13,421 bases of DNA from Coemansia sp. RSA 922 (GCA_027577415.1 JANBQS010000693.1:1-13421), one strand, 5' to 3'; counted from the first letter of the stretch, positions 1 to 8,775 are shown. The notes: generated from the letters alone by a model not told the origin. Numbers and translations: made by a program.

Positions 1-85
1 TGGTGGGTGGTAAGCGCTCTCTATTTATCTCTATGCCAATAAAAAAGTATATCTATTTTCGCTCGCACCAACCATAACGAAATTA
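1..85. other. 3' flank of STT4 with plus-strand AATAAA
   Basis: This short flank lies just past the tandem TAA TAA stop of the STT4 gene, which ends at 86. A plus-strand AATAAA sits at 38-43, in an A/T-rich stretch that also contains TATAT. On the minus strand the same stretch reads as T-rich with a TATA-like element, so it could equally serve STT4 3'-end formation. A plus-strand gene ending just left of the window (convergent with STT4) would explain the AATAAA, but too little sequence is visible to say. No coding claim is made. Confidence 0.3.
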
Positions 86-3000
86 TTAGTAAGGAATGCC
101 GTTGGTCGCCTTTTGGAACTGATCGTAAAACACAGTGCGCTTGTTCTCGTACGAGTCCAGAATACGTTCTGCCATAAACTGGGCTGCATCACGTTCAGTC
201 TTATCTAGCTGGAATCTGCCGCGAAGTTTAGCCAACGTCGTCTCGCCCTTGAAGCAGGGCAGGCCCGAGTCCAGCATCAAAGCAACAATCTGTATAATGT
301 TCTCGGCATAGGGACGAGACGCCAAATAAGCCTTGATACACAGCTCACAGAACAGCTTATAGGGCTGAGCGTCAGCCGATCCGCCCATGACCTGGATATA
401 CTCTGTCGTCAGCTTGAACGGTGCTGATTCGAATGTGATACCGCCGGGCGCAATATCCAAAATAAATCCAAAATCGATATGCACTATATGGCCCTGATCG
501 TCGATCATAATATTGCCGTTATGCCTGTCCTTGAACTGCAACAAATAGGACAGAACCGAGTAGGCAGCCAGGGATTGCACAAAGTTGCTGCGTGCTTGCT
601 GGTACTGAATGGAATCGACGCCATGGTATTTGGTGGCAAAATAGTCGCTGAGCGAGTTGACTTTTTCTCGCCCCATTTGGTCCCGCGACATAGAATTTGG
701 AATCACGTCGATGACACCACACCCGGGAGCTGTAGCCACTACGCGGTACGGGAATAGGTAGAGGTCCAGGCCACACGATGTAAAGATATTTTTGAATACG
801 GCGATCAGCTGTAAAGCCAGGACGTCTTGGCGGCAGTCGTCGCCGACTTTGAAGATCGCTGATAGTCTGTAGACGACTAAATCGCGCTGGCGCTTGGAGT
901 CGGACTTGCTGCGGTCCGTAGCGCTCCGTGCTAGCGATAGGTGTGCGCTTGAGCTGTTGCGCTTGCGCATGGGTGGGTCGACAGACTTGTCCATGGCACC
1001 GGCGGTGGCGCTGCGCGAACGTGTGGCGTCACGGCTGGGCCTGCTGACAGGAGTTTCTGTCAGCCGAGAGGATATGCCGATCAGATCGGGCGCGTCACTA
1101 ATGACTGAGCCGTAGCTGCGGAACGCCTGGATCTTGGTCTGTGTCAACTTTGATGCCAGGAACTCGCCATCAATATCCTTGCCCGTGTCCAGTGGCTGAC
1201 TAGCACCAACCTCGGCATAGTCGTCCACGACAATATCTGGCTGCTCGTCAGATTGAGCCAACTCGATCTGTGCACTCAATGACCGGGTCTCTTCAATAAC
1301 GGGCAGGCTGATACTGATAGCGTTACTCGCATCGACATCGGATACCGACGACGTGGAAAGTGCTGCCGACGACACCGACTCTTCGTCATCAAGTCGTCCG
1401 GGCGGCGTGACAGTGCGTTCCGACTCCTTCAACAACTCTTGAACCTCGTCAGCCGAAACCTGTGGTCTACTAATGATAAACGTGGCCATAAACGGAGCCT
1501 TTGCATGGCTCTGCAACGGCCGTCCGCTGTCATAGTCAATATCAACCACCGTTCCATCCGGGTTACTAGGCAGATAAACACCAGGCTCGACCTGGATCTT
1601 GCGCATCTCTTCATCAATCTTGCGCTTCTTCTCCGCCTTGCTCTTTTTGATAAACGGCTTGAGCTTTCCCGATATCCCCGTAACTACGCCAAAGAAGCCA
1701 AATTCCTTCTCATAGTATACACGGTCATCTCCGCTTAATCCATCGACTATTTGCTCGACGACACGGTCCAACGAGGGCTTAAGCGAGTCGGCGACTAGGG
1801 ATTCCTCGTCTTTAAACATGTTGGCCTTCATGTTCCAGATAATCTGGTGAGCAAAGTGTTGGGAGATCTTGGCCGAGGATATAATGGCCCGCTCAACGTA
1901 GCCAGATTGATCGTGGCGCAGAGCTTGGACCAGCTGCGGGATGTAGAAGAACGTCACGTCGACTGGGAAGCACTCCAGTGCGCGCATCGCGTATTGCAAA
2001 GCCAGAGGATTGCGCGAGTGCGCGGATGCCAGGTATGCCGTAGATGTGATCGGTGGCACGGCACTCCAGTACATCAAGAATTTTTGTTCGCGGAAAGTCA
2101 AAGGCGCCGCCAAGTTATTAAACATACCGCCTGCTGACCCCAAGGGGACTACAATGTCTCCGCTGCCGCTATTCCGCATAACAGACTTGCTCAGCGACGG
2201 ATGGCCGTGGCTGGCCGTGGCTGCAGGTAACTGTTGCTGGCCAGGGCCGCCACCAGCGCGTAACTGCTCGATGAGCAAGGGCAGAGCACCAGGTTCCCTC
2301 ACAAGCTCGCCCGGGAACTTGCATATAAGGCTGGTGAGCTCGCGTCTAACAGCCGGATGCGAGAACCGATGCGTAAGCTGCACAGCGAGTCTCGGATCAG
2401 CAACCCAAGCATCGACGACCAAGTTCTGCCATCCACTTTCGGTCATCTCGGCATTCCGCGCAAACCTCGTTACATCTGGGAAGTATCCGATCTTCTGGTC
2501 CGTAGGATTGGCCCAAGTAGCCATACGGCAGATCTCGTTCTCCAGCAACAGCAGTAATAGCGATTGGTTGCGCAGTGCGCGTCTCTTGAGTTGCTCACGA
2601 GGCGTGTTGAGAATCAAGTCGCCAGTGCCGTTGTCGTCTTCGCTGAGTGAGGTCACGCTGGTCGCACCAGAGTACTCGGCTGCACTCAAGTGGCCGGCAG
2701 CGCTGGGCTTGCTGGAATGCCGCTTGTGCCGGTGCAATGGGTTCAAACCGCGCAAGTGCTGGCTGAGATGCGGGTGCGGCAAATGAGGGTGGTGGTGGTG
2801 ATGACTGCCGTTTGGCTGCTGGTTCGGAGGTGGGGCTAGTAGGATTTGCGGAGCCTGGAGTGGCGATACAGTCGTGGGGTTCAGCGGGGTTAGCGACAGG
2901 GCGTTGCTGCCTAGAGTTCCAGGACTGGACGCGATGCTACTTGCCGCCTGTGGCAATGCGCCAGGCGCAGTGCTGGTGGCTGACCACCGACCAGCTTGTG

Positions 3001-6000
3001 GTGGGACAATACATAGAACCGGAGTATCGCCCTTGGCGGTATGGCGAACATCGATCAGCACCTGGATCTCCTTAGCCAAGGTGGCTTTGCTTCCGCTAAA
3101 GCTCCATCTTGGTGACAGCGCAAACCAACGGAAGGCGATCTTGTACAAGCCGTCTCTCAGCTTAGTCTCCAAAATCGGACTACTCTCAAAGCCCAGTTTA
3201 AGCAGCTTGAATCCCAAATGCACCAGCATAAACAACGGACCGCGAGCCAGGGCATTAGTAGTGATGCGCTGCAAATTGTCAAAGGTCACTTGGAGTATAC
3301 GCAGAATGGCGTTAATGACGTTGAAGTTGCTGTGTGGCAAATGCTTGACTGAATCGAACCTCTGCATGATAAACTCGATCAACAGCATGTGTGGCGCCAA
3401 GGCACGCGATATAATGGCGTATCCGCGAGAGCGAGCAGACTTGTCAGAGGGCGTGTAGGCCATTTTGGCGGCAAATGGGCTTTTGGGCTCAAATCGCTGC
3501 GAGAACAGTCCCTGGTGCTGCTGGATCAGCCAAGTCCATGCGATGGTCAGCTCCACCATGATTAAGACTTCAATGTCGGCGCGCTCAACCATGAGCGTTG
3601 TCCACATGTGGCTGGTCGCTCTCATCAGGCCCTCGTCGAACAGGGTCAGAGGTACCCAGACCAGCAAACGGGCCAGCTCGCGGTCAACCCGCGGCGCAGC
3701 GACCAAATGATGTGTGGCATGGTGCATCTTGTCGACGACTTCTCGCATACTCGGCCCGTCCTGAGGTAGTGGCATACCGGGGTTCTCCTTGGCCAGCTGG
3801 TAGATGTCCGACAAAAACTTTTTCAGCGCTTGGACGTCAGTGCCTTGGCCGATAAAGCCGCGCAGGTAGTCGCGCAAGCCCAGGCGATAGGCAAAGGGGG
3901 CCGAGTTTGGCGGCAGAGCCACGACAGCCGTGCTGCTATCGACGGAGGACGCCACGCCGTACTTGATCCCATTGCCAACTTCAAGGGCCAGTGCGTGGCC
4001 GATATGCGGCTCGTAGTTCAAGTCGTCGTCGCAAGGCGTGGACAAGTACACTTGCAACAACGTCTCGAGCTCCATAGGCGCAGCCTTGCCGACGAGCTCC
4101 AACCAGCGCTTGGCACAGGCGGCGAACCGAGTATACAAAGTCTTGCGGTATGCGATAGAGTCTGGCAATTGCAGCGTGATTCCCAGTGACTGCGATGTGA
4201 ACCAGTAGACAGGCACAAACTGGTCGTCTTGCTCAGCCTTGCAGCTCTTCCATACTAGCTGGACCAGCTCTAGCAAGGTGCATATAACAGACTTGTCCAA
4301 AAGGGCTTGCGGGAATGTGCGCATAATCTTGTCCACGAAGCGCTGAGCCCACTTGCTCACCAATACCAAGTGGTGACAGGATGCCACCATTAACTCGCGC
4401 ACTTGAGCCATTGCCGGCAGCAACGCTGGTCCCGCCGCCAGCTGCACGCCCGCAACTGCGTCATCGTTGGGCGAGCTGTTGCCGGCGAGAGAAGCCTCGA
4501 TAGACCACCTCTTTGACGTGGTCTCGCGCACATAGGCCGCAATGGCCAGATCGGCAATGCTCTCGATCGCCGGCAGCAAACTAGAACTAGTGACAGCCGA
4601 ATTGCTAAAGTAGCGCAGAACAGTGGCGCAGTTTCCAGAGGCAGCTCTAGCAATCTCCACGTTGTAGACCGAGAGCAAGAAGGCGGCCTGGTGGAAGTTA
4701 ACGTTACGCAACAAGGCCTGGCTCTGGGCTGACACAATGGGGGCCAGGGCTTGGCGCAAATGAGCCAAACTGGCGTCGCTATACTCGCGCTGCAAAATAG
4801 AGTTGTACTCGATCTCGGTCTCCAAGTAATTGACGGATGACGGGTGCACGAGAATCGGGGACTTGGCAGCCAATGTGGCGTAGATCTTGCCAAACGCCGT
4901 TACGTACGACTTTTCGGTCAAATAACCGCGGACAACCATGTGGAACCAAAAGTTGCGCCACAGCGAGATCTGCTCCGCAGTAGCCTCCATGTCAATGGCG
5001 TACCCTTCGGCCGACACTAGCGTGTGGAGGATAGGCAGGTAGACAGACAGGGGAGTCACGGCACGTCGTTTGAATTTAGGGGCCGCAGCAGTCGCAACAC
5101 TCGAGTCGATGAATGAGCGCAGCGTGGCACAAAAGAAATCCTCAACAACGTCTTTGCGCGCCGCCACGTTCCATGCCAAAGTGGTCAGAGTCAGACCAGC
5201 ACTCGTGTTGGCGGCATCGTCAGAGTCCTTGCCAAAAGTTACGCGCTTCAGGGCAGCACCCACGATGTCAACAAAGACTTGGCGCTGAGCGATAGTAGCG
5301 ACGTTGGCTGCGCACTGGATAGCAAGAGCCACGAGGGACGGTGAGCTGATGAAGCGCGGAGCACAGATCATGCTAACTACCAGCGAAGTGACTTCAGCGT
5401 CCTTGTACAGCTGTGCCAACTGCGACAATGCCAAGATTACGTTGCGCGAGATACGAATAGTGCGGCGGGTCACGGCGGCAGCAGGCGCGCCAATGCGGTT
5501 GACAGCCAATGCATTGAACAGGGTATGTATGGCCGACACAATGCGCTGACGGTTGCTGCTTCCAATACGCATGCACGAGGCCAGAGTGGTCGCCGCAGGC
5601 AGTATGAGGATCTCTTCCTTCTCGGTCATACGGCCTTCATCGTCAAGCTCTTCGGCCAGGCACTCGGGAGGGTTGGTAATAAAGCTTGAGGCTGCAGACA
5701 CGATAGCATCGCGGCTAGACGGGAAAAAGGCCGAGATGGTGGCTAGTACGCGGAAGCACACGACAGTGAGGCTGGACAGGCTCTGGGCGGCGTCGCTGCG
5801 GATATGTTCAAGGATGCTGCTTAGGAGGACGGGGTCCAAGTGTCCCAGCAACAGACTGGCCAGCGATCCAACATACAGGCTGCGGTACATGATGCTCATG
5901 CCAGTGGCCACCATGGATCTGGTCGTCAGATCGGTAGCCCCAAGAATCATAGGCGTCTGAAGCAGTAGCACGCGAGTATCGCGATACGTCTGCATACTGA

Positions 6001-6928
6001 ATGACAAAATGCGCGTATAGGCACTCTGCAACTCATGGGCATCGCCGTCAGAGGTGCGGCAGTGGATGTCGAGCTGCGAGATGAGGTCCCAGAGTTGGCA
6101 TGGGTCCTTGCGATCAATAACCTCGGGCCTCAAGTCCCCGCTCTCCACCAGCTGAATGGCCAGCCGCGACTCGAGCACCGCACGCAAGACTAGCTGGAAC
6201 TGCGCCAACACGTAGTTGCCCGACAGACCCACGCCACGCTGCAGGTACAGCGACACGGTTCTACGCACAGCCGCCATCCCCGTACTTGATTCGCTGACGG
6301 ACTGGTGGATACCGTTGGTCACTGCGGATGTCAGTAGTCGCGCCGACAGCTCATCAGCCATCAGAACGTCTGACATGCGGAATCGAAACGCTGTCTGCTC
6401 TAACGCCTCCATCGACCCCAGCAACGCGGGTAGGGCAAACGCTGCAGTGCGTTCCAAGTCGGCTGATTCGATTATGTCCACCAGTCCATTGAGGTGCTTC
6501 CACACGTGCTCCATGATTACTGGTGCCAGCTCCGGTGACTGCGCAGCGCAAGCCAACAGCCGTGAAATAAGCGACTCTAAGAACCAGTGCTCTGTCGGCA
6601 CTCCGCCAACTCCAAACGAAGAGAAGCTGTATGAGTATCCAGGCAATGCATCCAGATACCCGAGTACCCGGTCGAGGAGCACCTGCCGTACCTTGGAGCA
6701 TGCCGACTGGCTCAGTATTTTGGCTAATGCCAGCACTGCGTTTTCGTGACGCCGGCTTACCACTCGCCTACCTCCATTGTCATTGCTGGGAAGTGGCGGA
6801 CACTGCGCGATAATACGCTGAACCGCAGGGTCTGACCCTAGCTCATCGACGACGGGTGTTGCGCATGTATACGCGAGTACCTCAGATAGCTCCTCGAGAA
6901 TGAGTGAGTGCAAGTCCAAGCTCTCCAT
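86..6928 (-). CDS. STT4: Phosphatidylinositol 4-kinase, type III alpha (Stt4 family)
   Basis: The 2280-residue product phosphorylates phosphatidylinositol at the D4 position with ATP to give PI4P. In yeast, Stt4 does this at the plasma membrane in a complex with Efr3 and Ypp1, feeding PI(4,5)P2 synthesis and actin and cell-wall signalling. The N-terminal ~1,550 residues are an alpha-helical solenoid. A PIK helical domain follows at roughly 1600-1715. The catalytic domain has the family block ending in GRPLQSHAKAPF (about 1800-1812), FKVGDDCRQD (about 2026-2035), the catalytic loop DRHN (2134-2137), the HIDFGF metal site (DFG at 2152-2154) and the typical C-terminus NGIPY. All key residues are present, so the enzyme should be active. 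The ATG at 6928 is the first Met after an upstream in-frame TAA. There is no intron in 6.8 kb. The protein is longer than yeast (about 1900 aa) or human (about 2100 aa) homologues because of a His-rich insert (from 1376) and a Ser/acid-rich insert (about 1822-2020). Family assignment is secure. Confidence 0.97.
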   Translation of the reverse strand: MESLDLHSLILEELSEVLAYTCATPVVDELGSDPAVQRIIAQCPPLPSNDNGGRRVVSRRHENAVLALAKILSQSACSKVRQVLLDRVLGYLDALPGYSYSFSSFGVGGVPTEHWFLESLISRLLACAAQSPELAPVIMEHVWKHLNGLVDIIESADLERTAAFALPALLGSMEALEQTAFRFRMSDVLMADELSARLLTSAVTNGIHQSVSESSTGMAAVRRTVSLYLQRGVGLSGNYVLAQFQLVLRAVLESRLAIQLVESGDLRPEVIDRKDPCQLWDLISQLDIHCRTSDGDAHELQSAYTRILSFSMQTYRDTRVLLLQTPMILGATDLTTRSMVATGMSIMYRSLYVGSLASLLLGHLDPVLLSSILEHIRSDAAQSLSSLTVVCFRVLATISAFFPSSRDAIVSAASSFITNPPECLAEELDDEGRMTEKEEILILPAATTLASCMRIGSSNRQRIVSAIHTLFNALAVNRIGAPAAAVTRRTIRISRNVILALSQLAQLYKDAEVTSLVVSMICAPRFISSPSLVALAIQCAANVATIAQRQVFVDIVGAALKRVTFGKDSDDAANTSAGLTLTTLAWNVAARKDVVEDFFCATLRSFIDSSVATAAAPKFKRRAVTPLSVYLPILHTLVSAEGYAIDMEATAEQISLWRNFWFHMVVRGYLTEKSYVTAFGKIYATLAAKSPILVHPSSVNYLETEIEYNSILQREYSDASLAHLRQALAPIVSAQSQALLRNVNFHQAAFLLSVYNVEIARAASGNCATVLRYFSNSAVTSSSLLPAIESIADLAIAAYVRETTSKRWSIEASLAGNSSPNDDAVAGVQLAAGPALLPAMAQVRELMVASCHHLVLVSKWAQRFVDKIMRTFPQALLDKSVICTLLELVQLVWKSCKAEQDDQFVPVYWFTSQSLGITLQLPDSIAYRKTLYTRFAACAKRWLELVGKAAPMELETLLQVYLSTPCDDDLNYEPHIGHALALEVGNGIKYGVASSVDSSTAVVALPPNSAPFAYRLGLRDYLRGFIGQGTDVQALKKFLSDIYQLAKENPGMPLPQDGPSMREVVDKMHHATHHLVAAPRVDRELARLLVWVPLTLFDEGLMRATSHMWTTLMVERADIEVLIMVELTIAWTWLIQQHQGLFSQRFEPKSPFAAKMAYTPSDKSARSRGYAIISRALAPHMLLIEFIMQRFDSVKHLPHSNFNVINAILRILQVTFDNLQRITTNALARGPLFMLVHLGFKLLKLGFESSPILETKLRDGLYKIAFRWFALSPRWSFSGSKATLAKEIQVLIDVRHTAKGDTPVLCIVPPQAGRWSATSTAPGALPQAASSIASSPGTLGSNALSLTPLNPTTVSPLQAPQILLAPPPNQQPNGSHHHHHPHLPHPHLSQHLRGLNPLHRHKRHSSKPSAAGHLSAAEYSGATSVTSLSEDDNGTGDLILNTPREQLKRRALRNQSLLLLLLENEICRMATWANPTDQKIGYFPDVTRFARNAEMTESGWQNLVVDAWVADPRLAVQLTHRFSHPAVRRELTSLICKFPGELVREPGALPLLIEQLRAGGGPGQQQLPAATASHGHPSLSKSVMRNSGSGDIVVPLGSAGGMFNNLAAPLTFREQKFLMYWSAVPPITSTAYLASAHSRNPLALQYAMRALECFPVDVTFFYIPQLVQALRHDQSGYVERAIISSAKISQHFAHQIIWNMKANMFKDEESLVADSLKPSLDRVVEQIVDGLSGDDRVYYEKEFGFFGVVTGISGKLKPFIKKSKAEKKRKIDEEMRKIQVEPGVYLPSNPDGTVVDIDYDSGRPLQSHAKAPFMATFIISRPQVSADEVQELLKESERTVTPPGRLDDEESVSSAALSTSSVSDVDASNAISISLPVIEETRSLSAQIELAQSDEQPDIVVDDYAEVGASQPLDTGKDIDGEFLASKLTQTKIQAFRSYGSVISDAPDLIGISSRLTETPVSRPSRDATRSRSATAGAMDKSVDPPMRKRNSSSAHLSLARSATDRSKSDSKRQRDLVVYRLSAIFKVGDDCRQDVLALQLIAVFKNIFTSCGLDLYLFPYRVVATAPGCGVIDVIPNSMSRDQMGREKVNSLSDYFATKYHGVDSIQYQQARSNFVQSLAAYSVLSYLLQFKDRHNGNIMIDDQGHIVHIDFGFILDIAPGGITFESAPFKLTTEYIQVMGGSADAQPYKLFCELCIKAYLASRPYAENIIQIVALMLDSGLPCFKGETTLAKLRGRFQLDKTERDAAQFMAERILDSYENKRTVFYDQFQKATNGIPY

Positions 6929-7024
6929 TTGCCGTGTATTTCTATGAATTGTAGAGCTGTTTTAAATAGAGTACAAATGCATAAAGTCGGGGAGGCGAGA
7001 GAAATGAGGTGCGCGTACCTTTCA

Positions 7025-7094
7025 CTGAGGCGCACAGAATCGGGTTAGTAATTGAGAGTGGAAAAAGGCGAATTTGGAGAAGAAGAGAAATTAC
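7025..7094 (-). other. Candidate 70-nt intron upstream of STT4
   Basis: On the minus strand, a GTAATT donor at 7094-7089 is followed by a perfect TACTAAC branch-point box (7050-7044). A CTCAG acceptor ends at 7025, about 20 nt past the branch adenosine. Size, order and spacing match a typical short fungal intron. The donor is acceptable but not the best consensus. The branch point and acceptor are much stronger evidence. The intron lies 97 nt upstream of the STT4 ATG, so it most simply sits in the 5' leader. Splicing would also join the upstream open stretch in frame to a short segment ending in TAG at 6942-6944, which leaves a separate small gene possible. Confidence 0.45.
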
Positions 7095-7455
7095 CAAAGC
7101 ACGCGGGAAACACATTCCAGTATTCCTGAACTTGTAAAAATAGGCCAATAGATTTGGGGATTACGATGATCGCGTCACCAGCCAAGACAATTGTCGCCAC
7201 TTGAATATCATCAACTGCACGCTTGCTTGGCCTGTGCCGCTTGCCAATATCCCGATTAAAAACTTTTGTGCGCCACTTTGACACGGAATTAGAGAGATAC
7301 TCCTAGCACCAACAACCTTGATATCTGGGACGGCAGGAATTACTTTGCTGCTGGCATCGGCCCTAGCTGATACAAGTCCAAAAAGTGTATTGTACTTGGC
7401 ATGATTGACGGTGGTACAAAATGTTTAATTGTTTGAGTAGGTAATAATACCTTTT

Positions 7456-7495
7456 AAAAGCAACGTAACTTGTAAATTAATTGGTCGTTGCTTTT
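7456..7495. repeat. 10-bp perfect inverted repeat (hairpin)
   Basis: The arms AAAAGCAACG (7456-7465) and CGTTGCTTTT (7486-7495) are perfect reverse complements around a 20-nt A/T-rich loop. A T run continues to 7497. It lies between the STT4 upstream region and the zinc-finger relic. It could be the end of a decayed element, a transcription-related hairpin, or chance in A/T-rich DNA. Nothing in the sequence fixes a function. Confidence 0.5.
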
Positions 7496-7578
7496 TTATT
7501 TAAACATATCAGAAACCCTGCGTGTAAAGCGCCTGGGCTCAATCCCAAGATGTCCTCATCTTTGTCCAAGAAAAGTGT

Positions 7579-7949
7579 ATGGATGACAGGTGGGCAGACA
7601 AGTCCCGCAAGGTGGTCAAGGATGATGTCAAATGCTTACAGCACAAGCGCGATTATAAAGACCGTGACTGGTCGTTTTCTCGAGCCTGGAATATGCAGTT
7701 GCACAAACCTACAAGTGGCCCTACTTGTACGGACAATGTGGGATGTGTTTCAGTCGTAATCATGGCCTGTGGCACCATACCAAGACTCGCACGAGTGAGC
7801 AGGTCCACAAATGTACTATCTGCTTGCACACCTTCATCCGGGACGATGCGCTTGGGAGCCACACCACAAGTGACACAGCCTGCAAGCGAACAGTCCGTGC
7901 CTTGGCAAGGGATCACTGGACAAACCCTGCCATCGCTCAAGACACCTAG
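7579..7949 (+). pseudogene. Decayed C2H2 zinc-finger gene (three finger remnants)
   Basis: Two plus-strand frames carry remnants of at least three C2H2 fingers. The first (about 7650-7704) keeps the FSR...H helix pattern, but both cysteine positions read Tyr (TAT) and Arg (CGT), each one transition from TGT. About 10 nt are then missing before the next linker, which shifts the frame. The second finger (7728-7790) keeps one Cys, FSRN, Leu and the first His, but its first Cys is Tyr (TAC) and its last His is Arg (CGC). The third (7806-7862) keeps HKCTIC, Phe and the first His. Fingers two and three align without gaps to the two fingers of the intact gene at 8873-9962, with about 20 of 45 residues identical by my hand count. 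No ATG-led frame spans the region. I read it as a dead relative of the neighbouring gene, in opposite orientation. Confidence 0.65.
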
Positions 7950-8688
7950 GCCGCGCCTCTCCTATAGCAGGATTATTTCTAGCTCTAAAAGTTTGCATAA
8001 AAATAAAGAACAGCACTTGTACATTAATTAGCTATTGCTGCTTTGGTCTGACGGTACCAACCTACTACAGTCCTTTATGAAAACCTAGTTCTGCGACAGA
8101 GAGTTCCTCAGCTGAAAGGACTCTGGGCTAGGACACCATCAATGCATTGCATTCCTCCACCAATAGACACGGTCCACGCAGCTATGTCTCGCACCCCCTG
8201 TTGACTGGGCAACAGCTAGTCAGTTAAATAAGTTAGGCGCCCAAACTCGCAGGCTCACCATTGGCATTGGGTAAATAATAGCTGCTACCATCAACGACCC
8301 TCAGTGACGTCTATCTTGGCCCTACAATAGTGGTTATATCGCCATAAGTTCATAGGCATTGCATATATATTGCAAAAGACTTCTAATTGTGGAATATACA
8401 CGCATTAAACGTATCTCAGTAGTAATAGAAGAGTAGCAAAAATATTTTCAAAATGAAAAAAGAGAGGCACATTGAAAACATTCAAAATGACAACAGATAA
8501 AAGACACGCCATTGGAGCGCTTTTTAATTCGATTGAAGAGTATTTGATGTGATTAGGCAGTGCAGTGTTCAAGCACCCACTGATGCATTAGTAGCATGTA
8601 TGGCAGATCAGAGGAAGGGGCTTTCATCAGAGGATCTAGAGCGGAGTAGGGTTCATTTAGCATCAAATGTTGTAATGCCGTGAGTGAG
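7950..8688. other. Non-coding stretch, no gene seen
   Basis: I see no convincing open frame, tRNA or repeat array here. The stretch becomes A/T-rich to the right. Visible small features are a near-CRE octamer TGACGTCT at 8305-8312, two ATTGG (inverted CCAAT) pentamers close together near 8264-8275, and a direct repeat TTCAAAATGA at 8447-8456 and 8481-8490. Any of these may be chance. The region separates the zinc-finger relic from the 3' end of the intact zinc-finger gene. Confidence 0.5.
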
Positions 8689-8775
8689 TATATAAAGGCG
8701 TACACTCCAAAAGGGAAAAGCTCTTCTAACAAGCAATAAATTCTGTCTTTTACATATTCTTCTTCTTCTATTCAG
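8689..8775 (+). promoter_or_regulatory. TATA / AATAAA / pyrimidine-tract module
   Basis: A strong TATA box (TATATAAAG, 8689-8697) is followed at 8723-8730 by CTTCTAAC, which resembles a branch point. AATAAA lies at 8735-8740, and a pyrimidine-rich run ends in TTCAG at 8775. This order within about 90 bp is typical of a solo LTR or an LTR remnant (promoter, then polyadenylation signal). It could also be the promoter plus a 3' splice site of a plus-strand non-coding transcript running antisense to the zinc-finger gene. No coding sequence follows on the plus strand, and I found no flanking target-site duplication. Confidence 0.3.

Larger units (their letters stand above)
6929..7500 (-). promoter_or_regulatory. 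STT4 upstream region, candidate leader
   Basis: This is the region 5' of STT4 and probably holds its promoter and 5' leader. It contains a candidate spliceosomal intron (7025-7094, listed separately). Minus-strand 7284-7095 is open and reads with coding-like composition, but it has no ATG in frame and I do not recognise it. A second overlapping minus frame, from about 7420 to 7170, is also open without a usable start. Possible explanations are an untranslated leader, the relic of a small gene, or a short spliced gene ending at 6942. A CCAAT pentamer lies on plus at about 7145 and on minus near 7484. No strong TATA box is placed correctly for the STT4 ATG. Confidence 0.4.

Noticed and set aside
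2010..2786. Long plus-strand open frame of 258 codons inside STT4
   Set aside because: It is antisense to a continuous, conserved kinase coding region and reads as low-complexity shadow with no recognisable domain.
4390..4893. Minus-strand 167-codon frame overlapping STT4
   Set aside because: It is a shifted frame of the same gene, rich in Arg, Ser, Pro and Cys as expected for an off-frame reading.
7508..7550. T-arm-like TGGG..CTCAAT..CCCA, possible tRNA
   Set aside because: The loop has six bases instead of seven and lacks the TTC core, and no acceptor, D or anticodon arms can be built around it.
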